The notes beneath the pieces were generated by a model. The model worked only from the letters and a program-made list of their open reading frames with translations, was not told the origin of the DNA and searched no databases. A stretch of 64,000 nt of DNA from Stenotrophomonas maltophilia (GTDB lineage: Bacteria > Pseudomonadota > Gammaproteobacteria > Xanthomonadales > Xanthomonadaceae): contig FOZF01000001.1 of NCBI GenBank assembly GCA_900113425.1, forward strand, positions 347,603-411,602, written 5' to 3'. The position numbers were made by a program, and so were the translations under genes. The first letter of the stretch is position 1, and each line of letters opens with the position of its first letter. Positions 14,846 to 23,573 of this stretch are shown here, in pieces.

Positions 14846-17023
14846 ATGTCCAGAACTGCTTTCCATGTCGTTGTCTTCCTTGTCGGCCTGCTGGCCGTGT
14901 GCTGGATCGGCATCGGCTACGTTTCGGTGCACCCGCTGGGTGCAGCGGTCGCGGCGGTCATTGCCGCCTGCTACATCGCCGGTGGTGTGGAGCTGTACCG
15001 CTATCGCCAGGCCAGCGCGGGCCTGCGCGATGCTCTCAGCGATCTGTCCGCCGCCGAGGAGCGCCTGGCACCGTGGCTGGAACGCGTGCCGGCAAGCCTG
15101 CGCAATGCCGTGCGCCTGCGCGTGGAAGGTGAGCGCACCGCCCTGCCCGGCCCGGTCCTGACGCCGTATCTGGTCGGCCTGCTGGTGCTGCTGGGCATGC
15201 TCGGCACCCTGCTGGGCATGATGGACACCCTGCGCGGCACCGGCCTCGCCCTGCAGAGCGCCACCGACATGGCCGCAATCCGCGGCTCGCTGGCATCGCC
15301 GGTACAGGGCCTGGCCGTCGCCTTCGGTACGTCGATTGCCGGTGTCGCCAGTTCGGCCATGCTGGGGCTGCTTTCCGCGCTGCTGCGCCGGGATCGCCTG
15401 CAGGCCGTGCAGCAGCTCGACCGTGCCATCTCCGGCCCGCTGCACCCGTATTCGCAGGCGTGGCAACGCGCCGAATCCCTGCGCCTGCTGCAGGCGCAGT
15501 CCGCAGCGCTGCCGGCCCTGGTCGACCGCCTGCAGGCGATGACCGGTGCCTTCGAGCAGCACAGCCTGGCGGCCAACGAACGGCTGCTGGCCGGCCAGGC
15601 CGAGTTCCTCACCCAGAGCCAGGCGCTGCAGGAGCGCTTGGCGGCCTCCCTCCAGCAATCGCTGCGCGAAGGCGCCGAAGCCAGCGCAGCGGCCATCGGC
15701 GGTGCACTGCAGCCGATGGCGGAAACCACGCTGGCTGGCCTGGCCAGCCACGGCCAGGCCCTTCATGCGCGCGTTGAACAGGCGGTGCAGCAGCAGCTGG
15801 CCGGGCTTGCGGACGGCTTCGAGCGCAGCCGCGTATCGACCGAAGCCAGCTGGACGCGGGTGATGGCCGAACAGGCCCAGGCACAGCAGGCCCTGGTGGC
15901 CGACCTTCGCCAGCATCTGCAGGCCTTCAGCGATGCCCAGGGTGCGCACGGCGAAGCACTGGTGGCACGCATCGGCGAACGGCTGCAGGCGGATGCCGAC
16001 CGCCAGACCGACGCGTGGCGCACTGCGGCCGACCAGCAGCATGCGCTGAACACCTCGCTGGTCGAGCGCCAGCAGCAGGCACTGGAGGCGGCCAGCCAGC
16101 ATCTGGACGAACGGGCCCAGTCGCTGCTTCACGCGCTTGAAGAACGTCATGCAGCCAGCCAGTCGCTGCTGCAGGACCACGAGCAGCAGCGACTGGCGCG
16201 CTGGGAGGCGGCCAGCACCCATCTGCAACAGGCCCACGCCGCGCTGCAGGAACAGCTGCAGGCCGCTGACGACCAGCGCCTGCAGCGCTGGAGCGACGCG
16301 CTGCACACCCTGTCGAACGATCTGGCCGAACGCCTGCACGCCAATGGGGAACGCCTGGCCGCGCAGCAACAGCAGATCTGCGACACGCTGGCGGAGACCG
16401 CGCAGCAGATCGGCGAGAACGGCCGTGCCCAGGCCAGCGCCACGCTCGCCGAAGTCTCGACCCTGCTGCAGACGGCTGCCGCCGCACCGAAGGCCGCTGC
16501 CGACGTCATCAACGAGCTGCGCAGCACACTCTCCGAGAGTCTGGTGCGCGACAACGCGATGCTGGAGGAGCGCGGCCGCCTGCTGGCGACGGTGCAGACC
16601 CTGCTGGATGCGATCAACCATGCCTCGCATGAACAACGCAGCGCGGTCGATGCACTGGTGGGCGGCTCGGCGGAACTGCTGGAGCGCGTCGGCAACCGCT
16701 TCACCGACCACATCGCGGCCGAAACCGGCAAGCTCGACGGCATCGCCGCACTGCTCGATGGCAGCGCCACTGAAGTCGGTCACCTTGCCGGCGCCTTCGG
16801 CGACGCCGTGGCCCAGTTCGGCGCCGCATCGGCCGAGCTGTCGGGCCGTCTGGAACAGATCGGTGGCGCGCTTGATGCCTCGCTGGCCCGCAGCGACGAG
16901 CAGCTGGCCTATTACGTGGCGCAGGCGCGCGAGGTGGTCGACCTGAGCCTGCTGTCGCAGAAGCAGGTGATGGAAGAGCTGCATCAGTTGGCCGCGCGCC
17001 GCGGCAAGGCCGGCACCGCATGA
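14846..17023 (+). CDS. DUF802 protein: TolQ/MotA/ZorA-like stator with very long coiled-coil tail
   Basis: This is a 725-residue inner-membrane protein. Hydrophobic helices lie at about 5-27, 31-50, 104-128 and 150-180. The third helix, LLGMLGTLLGMMDTL, matches the LLGLLGTVxGM signature of TolQ/ExbB/MotA proton-channel subunits. The fourth (SPVQGLAVAFGTSIAGVASS) has the matching small-residue pattern. From about 190 to the end the protein is a highly charged Gln/Ala/Leu-rich helix, predicted coiled coil, reaching into the cytoplasm as in ZorA. The next gene, overlapping by 4 bp, encodes a MotB-like partner. An ion-driven machine is inferred; its output is unknown. Confidence 0.82.
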   Translation: MSRTAFHVVVFLVGLLAVCWIGIGYVSVHPLGAAVAAVIAACYIAGGVELYRYRQASAGLRDALSDLSAAEERLAPWLERVPASLRNAVRLRVEGERTALPGPVLTPYLVGLLVLLGMLGTLLGMMDTLRGTGLALQSATDMAAIRGSLASPVQGLAVAFGTSIAGVASSAMLGLLSALLRRDRLQAVQQLDRAISGPLHPYSQAWQRAESLRLLQAQSAALPALVDRLQAMTGAFEQHSLAANERLLAGQAEFLTQSQALQERLAASLQQSLREGAEASAAAIGGALQPMAETTLAGLASHGQALHARVEQAVQQQLAGLADGFERSRVSTEASWTRVMAEQAQAQQALVADLRQHLQAFSDAQGAHGEALVARIGERLQADADRQTDAWRTAADQQHALNTSLVERQQQALEAASQHLDERAQSLLHALEERHAASQSLLQDHEQQRLARWEAASTHLQQAHAALQEQLQAADDQRLQRWSDALHTLSNDLAERLHANGERLAAQQQQICDTLAETAQQIGENGRAQASATLAEVSTLLQTAAAAPKAAADVINELRSTLSESLVRDNAMLEERGRLLATVQTLLDAINHASHEQRSAVDALVGGSAELLERVGNRFTDHIAAETGKLDGIAALLDGSATEVGHLAGAFGDAVAQFGAASAELSGRLEQIGGALDASLARSDEQLAYYVAQAREVVDLSLLSQKQVMEELHQLAARRGKAGTA

Positions 17024-17658
17024 GCGACGAGCTGGAGGTCGACGGCGGTTCGCACGCCCCGATCTGGGCGGCATTCGGCGACCTGATGTCCGTACTGCTC
17101 GGCGCGTTCGTGCTGATCCTGGTCGGCGTGGTGGCGGTCCAGCTGGAACTCTCGCAACGGCTGGAGGATGAAGTCAGGCAGCGCCAGGCCGAAGCCAAGC
17201 GCCTGCAGACGCTGGAGCAGGCACTGGCCGGCCCGCTGGCGGCGGGCCGGGTGACGCTGGTCGATGGCCGCATCGGCATCAGCGGCAGTGTGCTGTTCGC
17301 CCTCAATTCAGACCAGCTGCAGCCGGAGGGCCAGGAGCTGCTGCGCAGCCTGGCCGCACCGCTGGCTGCCTACCTGGGCAGCCGCGAAGAGATCCTGATG
17401 GTCAGCGGCTTTACCGATGATGCGCCGGTGCGCGAAGGCAACCGTCGTTTCGCCGACAACTGGGAACTGTCCGCGCAGCGTTCGCTGACGGTGACCCGCG
17501 CCCTGATCGCCGATGGCGTACCGGCCGATGCGGTGTTCGCCGCCGCCTTCGGCAGCGAGCAGCCAGTCAGCTCCAATGCCAGCGAAGATGGCCGTGCGCG
17601 CAACCGCCGCGTGGAGATCGCGCCGATTCCAAGGCCCAGGGCACCCGATGGCAGATAA
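17020..17658 (+). CDS. MotB/ZorB-like OmpA-family protein paired with DUF802
   Basis: This 212-residue protein has one N-terminal transmembrane helix and a periplasmic OmpA-like peptidoglycan-binding domain. The segment WAAFGDLMSVLLGAFVLIL closely resembles MotB's W..FADLMT.LL..FFVLL, and D21 occupies the place of the essential ion-binding Asp. A short coiled linker (30-70) leads to the OmpA fold, with ALNSDQL, SGFTDDAPV, ELSAQRSLTVTRAL and RARNRRVEI. Its ATG overlaps the DUF802 stop (ATGA), indicating strict co-translation. Together they resemble a 5:2 stator complex anchored to the cell wall. Confidence 0.86.
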   Translation: MSDELEVDGGSHAPIWAAFGDLMSVLLGAFVLILVGVVAVQLELSQRLEDEVRQRQAEAKRLQTLEQALAGPLAAGRVTLVDGRIGISGSVLFALNSDQLQPEGQELLRSLAAPLAAYLGSREEILMVSGFTDDAPVREGNRRFADNWELSAQRSLTVTRALIADGVPADAVFAAAFGSEQPVSSNASEDGRARNRRVEIAPIPRPRAPDGR

Positions 17659-18025
17659 GCTGCCAGCGCTGGAGGGGCTGCGTGCACTGGTGCGCGATCT
17701 CGATGCGGGGTCGCGCTCGCTGGCGGACTACCCGCAGGTGCCGATGCTCCAACAGGTGCAGCGCGAGTGGTCGGAGCTGCGCAGTGAACTGCAGGTGCGC
17801 CGTTCGCTGCGCACCGAGGCCCCCGCCGACGGCGGTCCGCTGAACTCCGCGGTCCTGGTGCAGCGCATGCTCGATTCGATGCAGGCCGCCAGCCCCGGCT
17901 ATCTGCGCCACTTCATCGATTACGTCGATACCCTGTCGTGGTTGCAGGCGCTGCAGGAGGGTGCGGCCAGCGGCGGTGATGCGGCGAAACCGAAGCGCGC
18001 GCGCAAGCCCCGCAACCCCGGTTGA
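17648..18025 (+). CDS. DUF2894-family protein, last gene of motor-like operon
   Basis: This 125-residue soluble protein starts at an ATG that overlaps the end of the OmpA-like gene by 11 bp. It is helical (LRALVRDLDAGSRSLADYPQV, LVQRMLDSMQAASPGYLRHFI) with a Lys/Arg/Pro-rich basic tail ending KPKRARKPRNPG. The family assignment rests on recognition of the DUF3348-DUF802-OmpA-DUF2894 gene order. The basic tail could bind nucleic acid or acidic lipids, but nothing proves it. Function unknown. Confidence 0.75.
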   Translation: MADKLPALEGLRALVRDLDAGSRSLADYPQVPMLQQVQREWSELRSELQVRRSLRTEAPADGGPLNSAVLVQRMLDSMQAASPGYLRHFIDYVDTLSWLQALQEGAASGGDAAKPKRARKPRNPG

Positions 18026-18047
18026 GGCCCGGCCCTGCATCAGGTGG

Positions 18048-18806
18048 TCAGCCGCGCAGCGTGGCGCCGCCGTCGACGTACAGGTCACTCATCGCCACAT
18101 GCCCGGCCTGCTCGGACAGCAGGAACATCACCGAGTGGGCGACGTCCTCCGGCGTAGCCAGCTTGCGCAGGGGAATGCCCGCCTTGTAGGTGTCGAGGTT
18201 GCCGGCAATCACCCGCTCGGCACCGTGCGCGTCTTCCCACATGCCGGTCTGCATGGCCGTCAGCGTCGAACCCGGTGCGACGATGTTGCAGCGGATGCCC
18301 AGCGGCGCCAGCTCCAGGCCCAGGCAACGGGTGAACATGGTCGCTGCCGCCTTCGAGGCAGCGTAGGCCGCCATGCCGTGACGCGGCACGCCAGCGGCGT
18401 TCGAGCTGACGGTGACGATGGCGCCCTGTCTGCGCGGCGACATCACCCGCGCCAGTGCGCGGCCGAGATGGAACACACCGTCAGCGTTGACCGAGAAAAC
18501 ACGGCGCCAATCGGCATCACAGGTCTCCGTCACCGCGCCGACGTGCAGCACGCCGGCGACACTGGCCGCCAGGGCGATCGGTCCGATCTTCGCCTCCACC
18601 TGGTCGATGAGCGCATCGACCGCCGCGCTGTCGCTGACATCCAGCGCACAGGCATGTACGCGCTCGCCCACGATCGCGGGCGGCTCGCGATCGGTGGCCA
18701 CCACCTGGCAGCCGGCGGTGACCAGCAGCTTCACCAGCGCGGTGCCGATCCCCCCGGCTGCGCCGGTCACCAGAGCCACGCGCCCCTCAAAGCCGGTCAA
18801 CTGCAT
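18048..18806 (-). CDS. entA: 2,3-dihydro-2,3-dihydroxybenzoate dehydrogenase EntA
   Basis: EntA oxidises 2,3-dihydro-DHB to 2,3-dihydroxybenzoate, the catechol of the siderophore. This 252-residue SDR has TGAAGGIGTAL for NAD, catalytic Ser in VTVSSNA, and the YAASK active site. APGSTLTAMQTGMWED resembles the EntA substrate loop. It is the last gene of the ent operon; its ATG lies inside the final codons of entF (10-bp overlap). The operon context supports EntA over a generic SDR. Confidence 0.92.
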   Translation of the reverse strand: MQLTGFEGRVALVTGAAGGIGTALVKLLVTAGCQVVATDREPPAIVGERVHACALDVSDSAAVDALIDQVEAKIGPIALAASVAGVLHVGAVTETCDADWRRVFSVNADGVFHLGRALARVMSPRRQGAIVTVSSNAAGVPRHGMAAYAASKAAATMFTRCLGLELAPLGIRCNIVAPGSTLTAMQTGMWEDAHGAERVIAGNLDTYKAGIPLRKLATPEDVAHSVMFLLSEQAGHVAMSDLYVDGGATLRG

Positions 18807-21800
18807 GTTGCGATCTCCTGTTGTTCATCCCGATGCCGCAGCCGCGCCGACAGCCATGGCGCGAGCTGCGCCACCGCATCACGGCCGGTCAGTTCGGCAT
18901 GCAGGAACGGCAGTTCCAGCGCCTGAACCGTGCGCGCGTGCGCCTTCCACAGCGCCGACTGCAGCTGTGGCCGTGCCTGGTGGTCCCGCCCTGCGCGCAC
19001 ATGCACCAGGGTGCCGTCGAATGGCCGGTGGTGGTGCTCGCGGATCAGGCGGTTGGTTGCGGTGACCGCGCGCACCACGCCGTCCAGCACCACGTCGGGC
19101 AGGCTGCCCAGCGCACTGCCACCTCGACGCAGGAAAGCCAGGATGCGCTCGCGGCTGTCCAGTTCGGGGTGAGCGTCCGGATCGTGGCCGGCGATGGCCA
19201 GCAATGCCCGCAGCGCGGCGATCGGATCCGGCTCCGGCTCGGCCCGCCAGCATTCACTGGGATAGGCGTCGAGCAGGACCAGCTCGCCGACCTCGCGACC
19301 GATCTCGTGCAGGCGCACGGCCATCGCCTGGGCGATGATCCCGCCCACCGACCAGCCGAGCAGGTGCACCGGCCCGCGCGGCTGCAAGGTCACCACACGC
19401 CGCACGTACTCGTTGGCCATCGCCTCGATGCTGGCCGGCAGTGGCTGCGCGGCGTCCAGCGCCGGCGACTGCAGCCCATACACGGCCCGCGCCGGTTGCA
19501 GCGCACGCGCCAGCGCGCTGTAATTCCAGGCAATGCCACCTGCCGGGTGCAGCACGAACAGCGGCGCGGGTTCAGTCCCATCGGTCGTGGCCAGCGCGAT
19601 GACCGGGCCCAAGGCATGATCGGCCAGCATCGGGGGTTCGGCGATACGCCGGGCCAGCGCCGCCACCGTCGGCTCCGCGAACAGAACGCCGAGGCCCAGC
19701 TCGCAGCGCCAGCGCTGTTCAATGGCCAGCAGCAGGTGCACGGCCGAAAGCGAGTCGCCTCCCAGGCTGAAGAAGTCCGCATCCACCGCAACTGCCTGCT
19801 CACGGCCCAGTGCCTGTGCGAACAAGGCGGCCAGCGCATGTTCCACTGGCGTGCGCGGTGCGATGCCGGTCATCCCGACCTCCGGAGGCTTCGGAAGCGC
19901 GCTGCGGTCCAGCTTTCCGTTGGAGGTCACCGGCCAGTGATCGACCCCGACAAACGCCGACGGCACCATGTAGTCCGGCACGCGCGCCGCCAGGTGCGCG
20001 CGCAGGGCAGCGGCGTCGGCCATTGCCACCGGCACATAGGCGACCAGCCGCGGGTCCCCGGGAAGGTCGTGGCGCAGCAGCACTTCCACGCGCTCCATGC
20101 CGGGCAGTTCGCGCAGCGCCGCCTCGATCTCCCCCAGCTCGATGCGCAGACCGCGCAGCTTCACCTGATGGTCGCTGCGGCCCAGATATTCAACCGCTCC
20201 GTCGCTGCGCCAGCGTGCGACATCCCCGGTGCGGTAGATGCGCTCGCCCGCCAGGAAGGGATCGGTCAGGAAACGCCCGGCGGTGAGATCGTCGCGGCCC
20301 AGATAGCCCCGTGCAAGCTGCACGCCGCCCAGGTAGAGCTCGCCCGGCACGCCCACCGGCAATGGCCGCATGCGTGCATCGAGCACATACAGGCGGGTGT
20401 TCCAGACCGGGAAGCCGATCGGCACCGGCCGTGAGCGATCGCCGGCCGGGGCCGGCCAGTAACTGACGTCCACCGCGGCTTCGGTGGGCCCGTAAAGGTT
20501 GTGCAGCTGCGCGTCGATGCGGGCATGGAAGCGATCGCGCAGCGAGGCATCGAGCGCTTCGCCGCTGGTGAATACCCGGCGCAGCTGCAGGCCCTGCGAC
20601 GCGGGCGCCGCGAGGAAGGCGTCCAGCATCGACGGGACGAAGTGGGCGGTGGTGATGCCCTGCCCGCGGATCAGCCGGCCCAGCTCGGTGGGATCACGAT
20701 GCGCATCCGGACCGGCGAGAACCAGTGTTGCGCCGCACAGCAGCGGCAGGAAGAACTCCCAGACCGACACGTCGAACGTGGCGGGCGTCTTCTGCAGCAC
20801 GCGGTCGTCGGCGCCGAAGCCATAGTGCTCGCGCATCCACAGCAGGCGGTTGACGATGGCGCGATGCTCGATGACCACGCCCTTGGGTTCGCCGGTCGAG
20901 CCGGAGGTGTAGATCACGTAGGCCGCGTCACGCGGCGCCGGGTCCGGCCAGGGCGCGGCAGACCCATGTGCCATCCATTGATCGGGCGGCAGCACCGGCA
21001 CGCCTGCGGCCCGGTGCGCCATCGTGCTGTCGGCCAGTACGCAGGCCGGACACGCCGAGCGCAGGATGCGCGCCAGGCGCTCGTCGGGATGTGCAGGATC
21101 CAGCGGAAGATAGGCGGCGCCGGCACGCAACACGGCTACCAGGGCGATGACCAGCTCCATCGAACGCGGCAGCGCGACCGCCACCACACTGCCCGGCCCC
21201 ACCCCCAGCGCGCGCAGCTGTGCGGCCAGCGCGAAGCTGCGTGCCTCCAGTGCGGCATGCTCAAGCGTGGCCTCGCCGCAGACCAGCGCCGTTGCCTGCG
21301 GGTCGCGATCCATGCCCTGCTGCAACAGTTCCACCAGTGTGGTTGCAGGCAATGGATGGGTGGTCGCGTTGAAGCGGTGAACCACCTGCGTGACTTCTGC
21401 CGCGGTGGCCAGTGGCACGCTGGCAATGTCGTCCGAACCCAGAGCCGCCGACACGAAATGCAGCAGCCGTTGCGCATGCGCCTGCACGTCGGCGTCGCTG
21501 TACAGGGCGGGGTTCGCCTCGATCTCCAGATCCAGCAGGGCCTGGCCATCACCGCGGAAGCCCAGCACCAGATCCTCCACCGGCCCGGTGCACAGCACCT
21601 GCAGCGTGGCCTGCACGCCCGGCAGCACCAGCGGCCTGTAGAACGGCTGTATGTTCACTAGCGGGCCATGCAGGCGCTGCTGCGCGCCGACCAGGCCCAG
21701 ATCACGTCGCAGCTGTTCGCCGCGATACCGGCCATGCCTGCGGCTCTGGCTCAACTGCCGGCCGATGCCACGGGTGTAGCCTTCGACACTGCCCTCGGCA

Positions 21801-22687
21801 GCGGCCACGCGCAGCGGCAGCACGTTCATCACCATCGCGGGCACGCGCGCCGACGCATTGCCCAGGCGCCCCATGTAGGGCACCCCCAGCACCACTTCCT
21901 CGGCCGCGCTCATCCGCCGCAGGTACTCGGCCGCGAGTGCGGCCAACACATCCGGCCATGGCTGCAGCCAGCGCACCGATGCCTGCAGCAGCTGCTCACG
22001 GAATGTGGCATCCAGCGGCTGCACCCACCGCAGCGCGTCCTCACTGGCGGCGGCGATGCCGGCCAGGCCGGCGGCGGCCGGCGCGTCCCGCAGGTGGTCG
22101 CGCCACCAGGCACCGGCCATCTCGCGACGCGGATCGATGCGGTATGCCGCATCGTCGGCCAGCACACCGGCCAGGGGCGGCAGCGCATCGCCGCCGCGCC
22201 CGGCGTACAGCGCGCAGACGCGATCGCTGAACAGCGCCATGCCGTAGCCATCAGCGGCGAGATGGTGAACGCGCAGGTACCAGACCCAGCGCTGGCCTCC
22301 CAGCGCATAGAGCACCTGCTGGCTGATCCGGTCGCGGGTGGGATCGACCGGGCTCAGCCGGTCGGCCCGCATCGCGGCGCTGGCTTCGGCCACCGGATCG
22401 GCTGCGCTGGAGAGATCATGGACTGCCAGCAGCGGAACGTGTGCCGGCTCATGCCATTGCAGGGGCTGGCCATCGCTGCCTTCCGTGAATCGCAGTGCGA
22501 GCGCCTGCGCCTCTGCCGCCGCCTGGTTGGCGGCGGCCGTGAACGCAGCCACGTCCAACGCGCCGTCGATCCATACGGCATGGGCCGTGTTGAATGCAGG
22601 GTTGTCGGGAGCCAGCCGCTGGGCATACCACAGCCCCGCCTGGGCCTCGGTCAATGCCACCGGTGAGGCTGGCGCTGCACCGTTCAT
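18797..22687 (-). CDS. entF: Siderophore NRPS EntF (C-A-PCP-TE, serine-activating)
   Basis: This 1296-residue single-module NRPS joins dihydroxybenzoate to an amino acid and releases or oligomerises the product. The domains are: condensation (1-440, active HHLAADG near 141), adenylation (450-930, YTSGSTGEPKG near 592), peptidyl carrier (940-1010, phosphopantetheine Ser in GGDSLSAV near 977) and thioesterase (1020-1290, GWSVGG near 1112). Reading the specificity positions from FDVSVW, AHFVPSML, VFTSGE, NLYGPTEAAVD and GKLDR gives D-V-W-H-F-S-L-V-D-K, the EntF serine code. The start overlaps the carrier-protein stop (ATGA). The product should be DHB-serine derived. Confidence 0.95.
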   Translation of the reverse strand: MNGAAPASPVALTEAQAGLWYAQRLAPDNPAFNTAHAVWIDGALDVAAFTAAANQAAAEAQALALRFTEGSDGQPLQWHEPAHVPLLAVHDLSSAADPVAEASAAMRADRLSPVDPTRDRISQQVLYALGGQRWVWYLRVHHLAADGYGMALFSDRVCALYAGRGGDALPPLAGVLADDAAYRIDPRREMAGAWWRDHLRDAPAAAGLAGIAAASEDALRWVQPLDATFREQLLQASVRWLQPWPDVLAALAAEYLRRMSAAEEVVLGVPYMGRLGNASARVPAMVMNVLPLRVAAAEGSVEGYTRGIGRQLSQSRRHGRYRGEQLRRDLGLVGAQQRLHGPLVNIQPFYRPLVLPGVQATLQVLCTGPVEDLVLGFRGDGQALLDLEIEANPALYSDADVQAHAQRLLHFVSAALGSDDIASVPLATAAEVTQVVHRFNATTHPLPATTLVELLQQGMDRDPQATALVCGEATLEHAALEARSFALAAQLRALGVGPGSVVAVALPRSMELVIALVAVLRAGAAYLPLDPAHPDERLARILRSACPACVLADSTMAHRAAGVPVLPPDQWMAHGSAAPWPDPAPRDAAYVIYTSGSTGEPKGVVIEHRAIVNRLLWMREHYGFGADDRVLQKTPATFDVSVWEFFLPLLCGATLVLAGPDAHRDPTELGRLIRGQGITTAHFVPSMLDAFLAAPASQGLQLRRVFTSGEALDASLRDRFHARIDAQLHNLYGPTEAAVDVSYWPAPAGDRSRPVPIGFPVWNTRLYVLDARMRPLPVGVPGELYLGGVQLARGYLGRDDLTAGRFLTDPFLAGERIYRTGDVARWRSDGAVEYLGRSDHQVKLRGLRIELGEIEAALRELPGMERVEVLLRHDLPGDPRLVAYVPVAMADAAALRAHLAARVPDYMVPSAFVGVDHWPVTSNGKLDRSALPKPPEVGMTGIAPRTPVEHALAALFAQALGREQAVAVDADFFSLGGDSLSAVHLLLAIEQRWRCELGLGVLFAEPTVAALARRIAEPPMLADHALGPVIALATTDGTEPAPLFVLHPAGGIAWNYSALARALQPARAVYGLQSPALDAAQPLPASIEAMANEYVRRVVTLQPRGPVHLLGWSVGGIIAQAMAVRLHEIGREVGELVLLDAYPSECWRAEPEPDPIAALRALLAIAGHDPDAHPELDSRERILAFLRRGGSALGSLPDVVLDGVVRAVTATNRLIREHHHRPFDGTLVHVRAGRDHQARPQLQSALWKAHARTVQALELPFLHAELTGRDAVAQLAPWLSARLRHRDEQQEIATCS

Positions 22688-22941
22688 GCGCCTTGTGCGG
22701 CCTGCAGCCGTTGCACTACCTGCCACCACTGGCGCAGCGTGGTGTGCTCGGCCAGCTGCGAGAACTCCAACGGAAGGCCGGTGTTGCTCCACGCAAGGAC
22801 GAGGCCGAGCATGCGCATCGAATCCAGGTCGAGATCGATCAGGTTGTCGTCATCGCCGATGTCGGCCGGCTCGCATTCGAGCACGCGCGCCACGTCCGCG
22901 CGCATCCGTTCCAGGTCAAGCACATCGCCCGTCCTATCCAT
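22684..22941 (-). CDS. entB': Stand-alone aryl carrier protein EntB'
   Basis: This is a small acidic carrier protein of 85-86 residues with the phosphopantetheine attachment site DLDSMRML. In E. coli this domain is the C-terminal half of EntB; here it is a separate gene directly after the isochorismatase. The S. maltophilia literature calls it entB'. EntE would load DHB onto it for condensation by EntF. The ATG at 22941 gives a TGATG junction with entB; a GTG one codon earlier is equally placed. Confidence 0.88.
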   Translation of the reverse strand: MDRTGDVLDLERMRADVARVLECEPADIGDDDNLIDLDLDSMRMLGLVLAWSNTGLPLEFSQLAEHTTLRQWWQVVQRLQAAQGA

Positions 22942-23573
22942 CACAGTGCCTCCAGCAGCTGGCCGGTGGTCATCGGTACGCCACAGGTCCGTGCGATCCA
23001 GTGCAGCGCCTGCTCATGATCGGCGCGCGAGAAGTCGGCGACCGCATCAGCGGCGATGAATGCCTCGATATCACGCTGGAAGGCTTCGACCACGGTCGCG
23101 GTGCAGCCGATATGCGCATATACGCCGGTCACCAGCAGTTGGTCGCGCCCGCGCGCGCGCATCAGCGTCTCCAGGTTGCTGCGCTGGAAGGCGCTGTAGC
23201 GATGCTTGACCAGCACGTGCTCGCCAGGCTGCGGAGCCAGCGCGGTGACGATCGGCTCATGTTCGTCACTCCGTCGCATGCCGGGCCCCCACAGATCGGC
23301 CTGCAGGCCACGGTCGCGCCGGTCCTGATCGCCATGCTGGGCGGTATAGAACACGGGAATTCCCTGCGCCCGGCAATGCGCCAGCAGGCGCGCGATGTTG
23401 TCCACCGCGGGGCGCAGCGGCTCGCTGTCCGGGTCGAAGGCTGCCAGGAAGTAGCGCTGCATGTCGTGCACCAGCAACGCGATCCGCTCGCGCTGCGGGC
23501 GCCAGGGGCCACGCGGCTGTGGCAACTCGCTGGCGGTCGGCAGGGAATATGAAGCAATGCGGGGCAGCGCCAT
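22941..23573 (-). CDS. entB: Isochorismatase EntB (catalytic domain only)
   Basis: This enzyme hydrolyses isochorismate to 2,3-dihydro-DHB and pyruvate. The 210-residue chain has the isochorismatase triad context: LLVHDMQRYF (Asp), LVKHRYSAF (Lys) and GVYAHIGCTAT (Cys-containing strand). It stops where the E. coli protein would continue into the aryl carrier domain, which is encoded by the next gene. The start overlaps the entE stop (TGATG). Confidence 0.93.
   Translation of the reverse strand: MALPRIASYSLPTASELPQPRGPWRPQRERIALLVHDMQRYFLAAFDPDSEPLRPAVDNIARLLAHCRAQGIPVFYTAQHGDQDRRDRGLQADLWGPGMRRSDEHEPIVTALAPQPGEHVLVKHRYSAFQRSNLETLMRARGRDQLLVTGVYAHIGCTATVVEAFQRDIEAFIAADAVADFSRADHEQALHWIARTCGVPMTTGQLLEAL

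Noticed and set aside
14516..17074. 852-codon open frame on the minus strand opposite DUF802
   Set aside because: Gln/Arg/Leu-rich composition with no fold; it mirrors the GC-rich third-position bias of the plus-strand coiled-coil gene.
14181..18025. Calling the DUF802 operon a Zorya defence system
   Set aside because: The stator-like pair is similar in design, but ZorC/ZorD/ZorE-type partners are absent and the flanking genes are housekeeping, so only architectural similarity is claimed.
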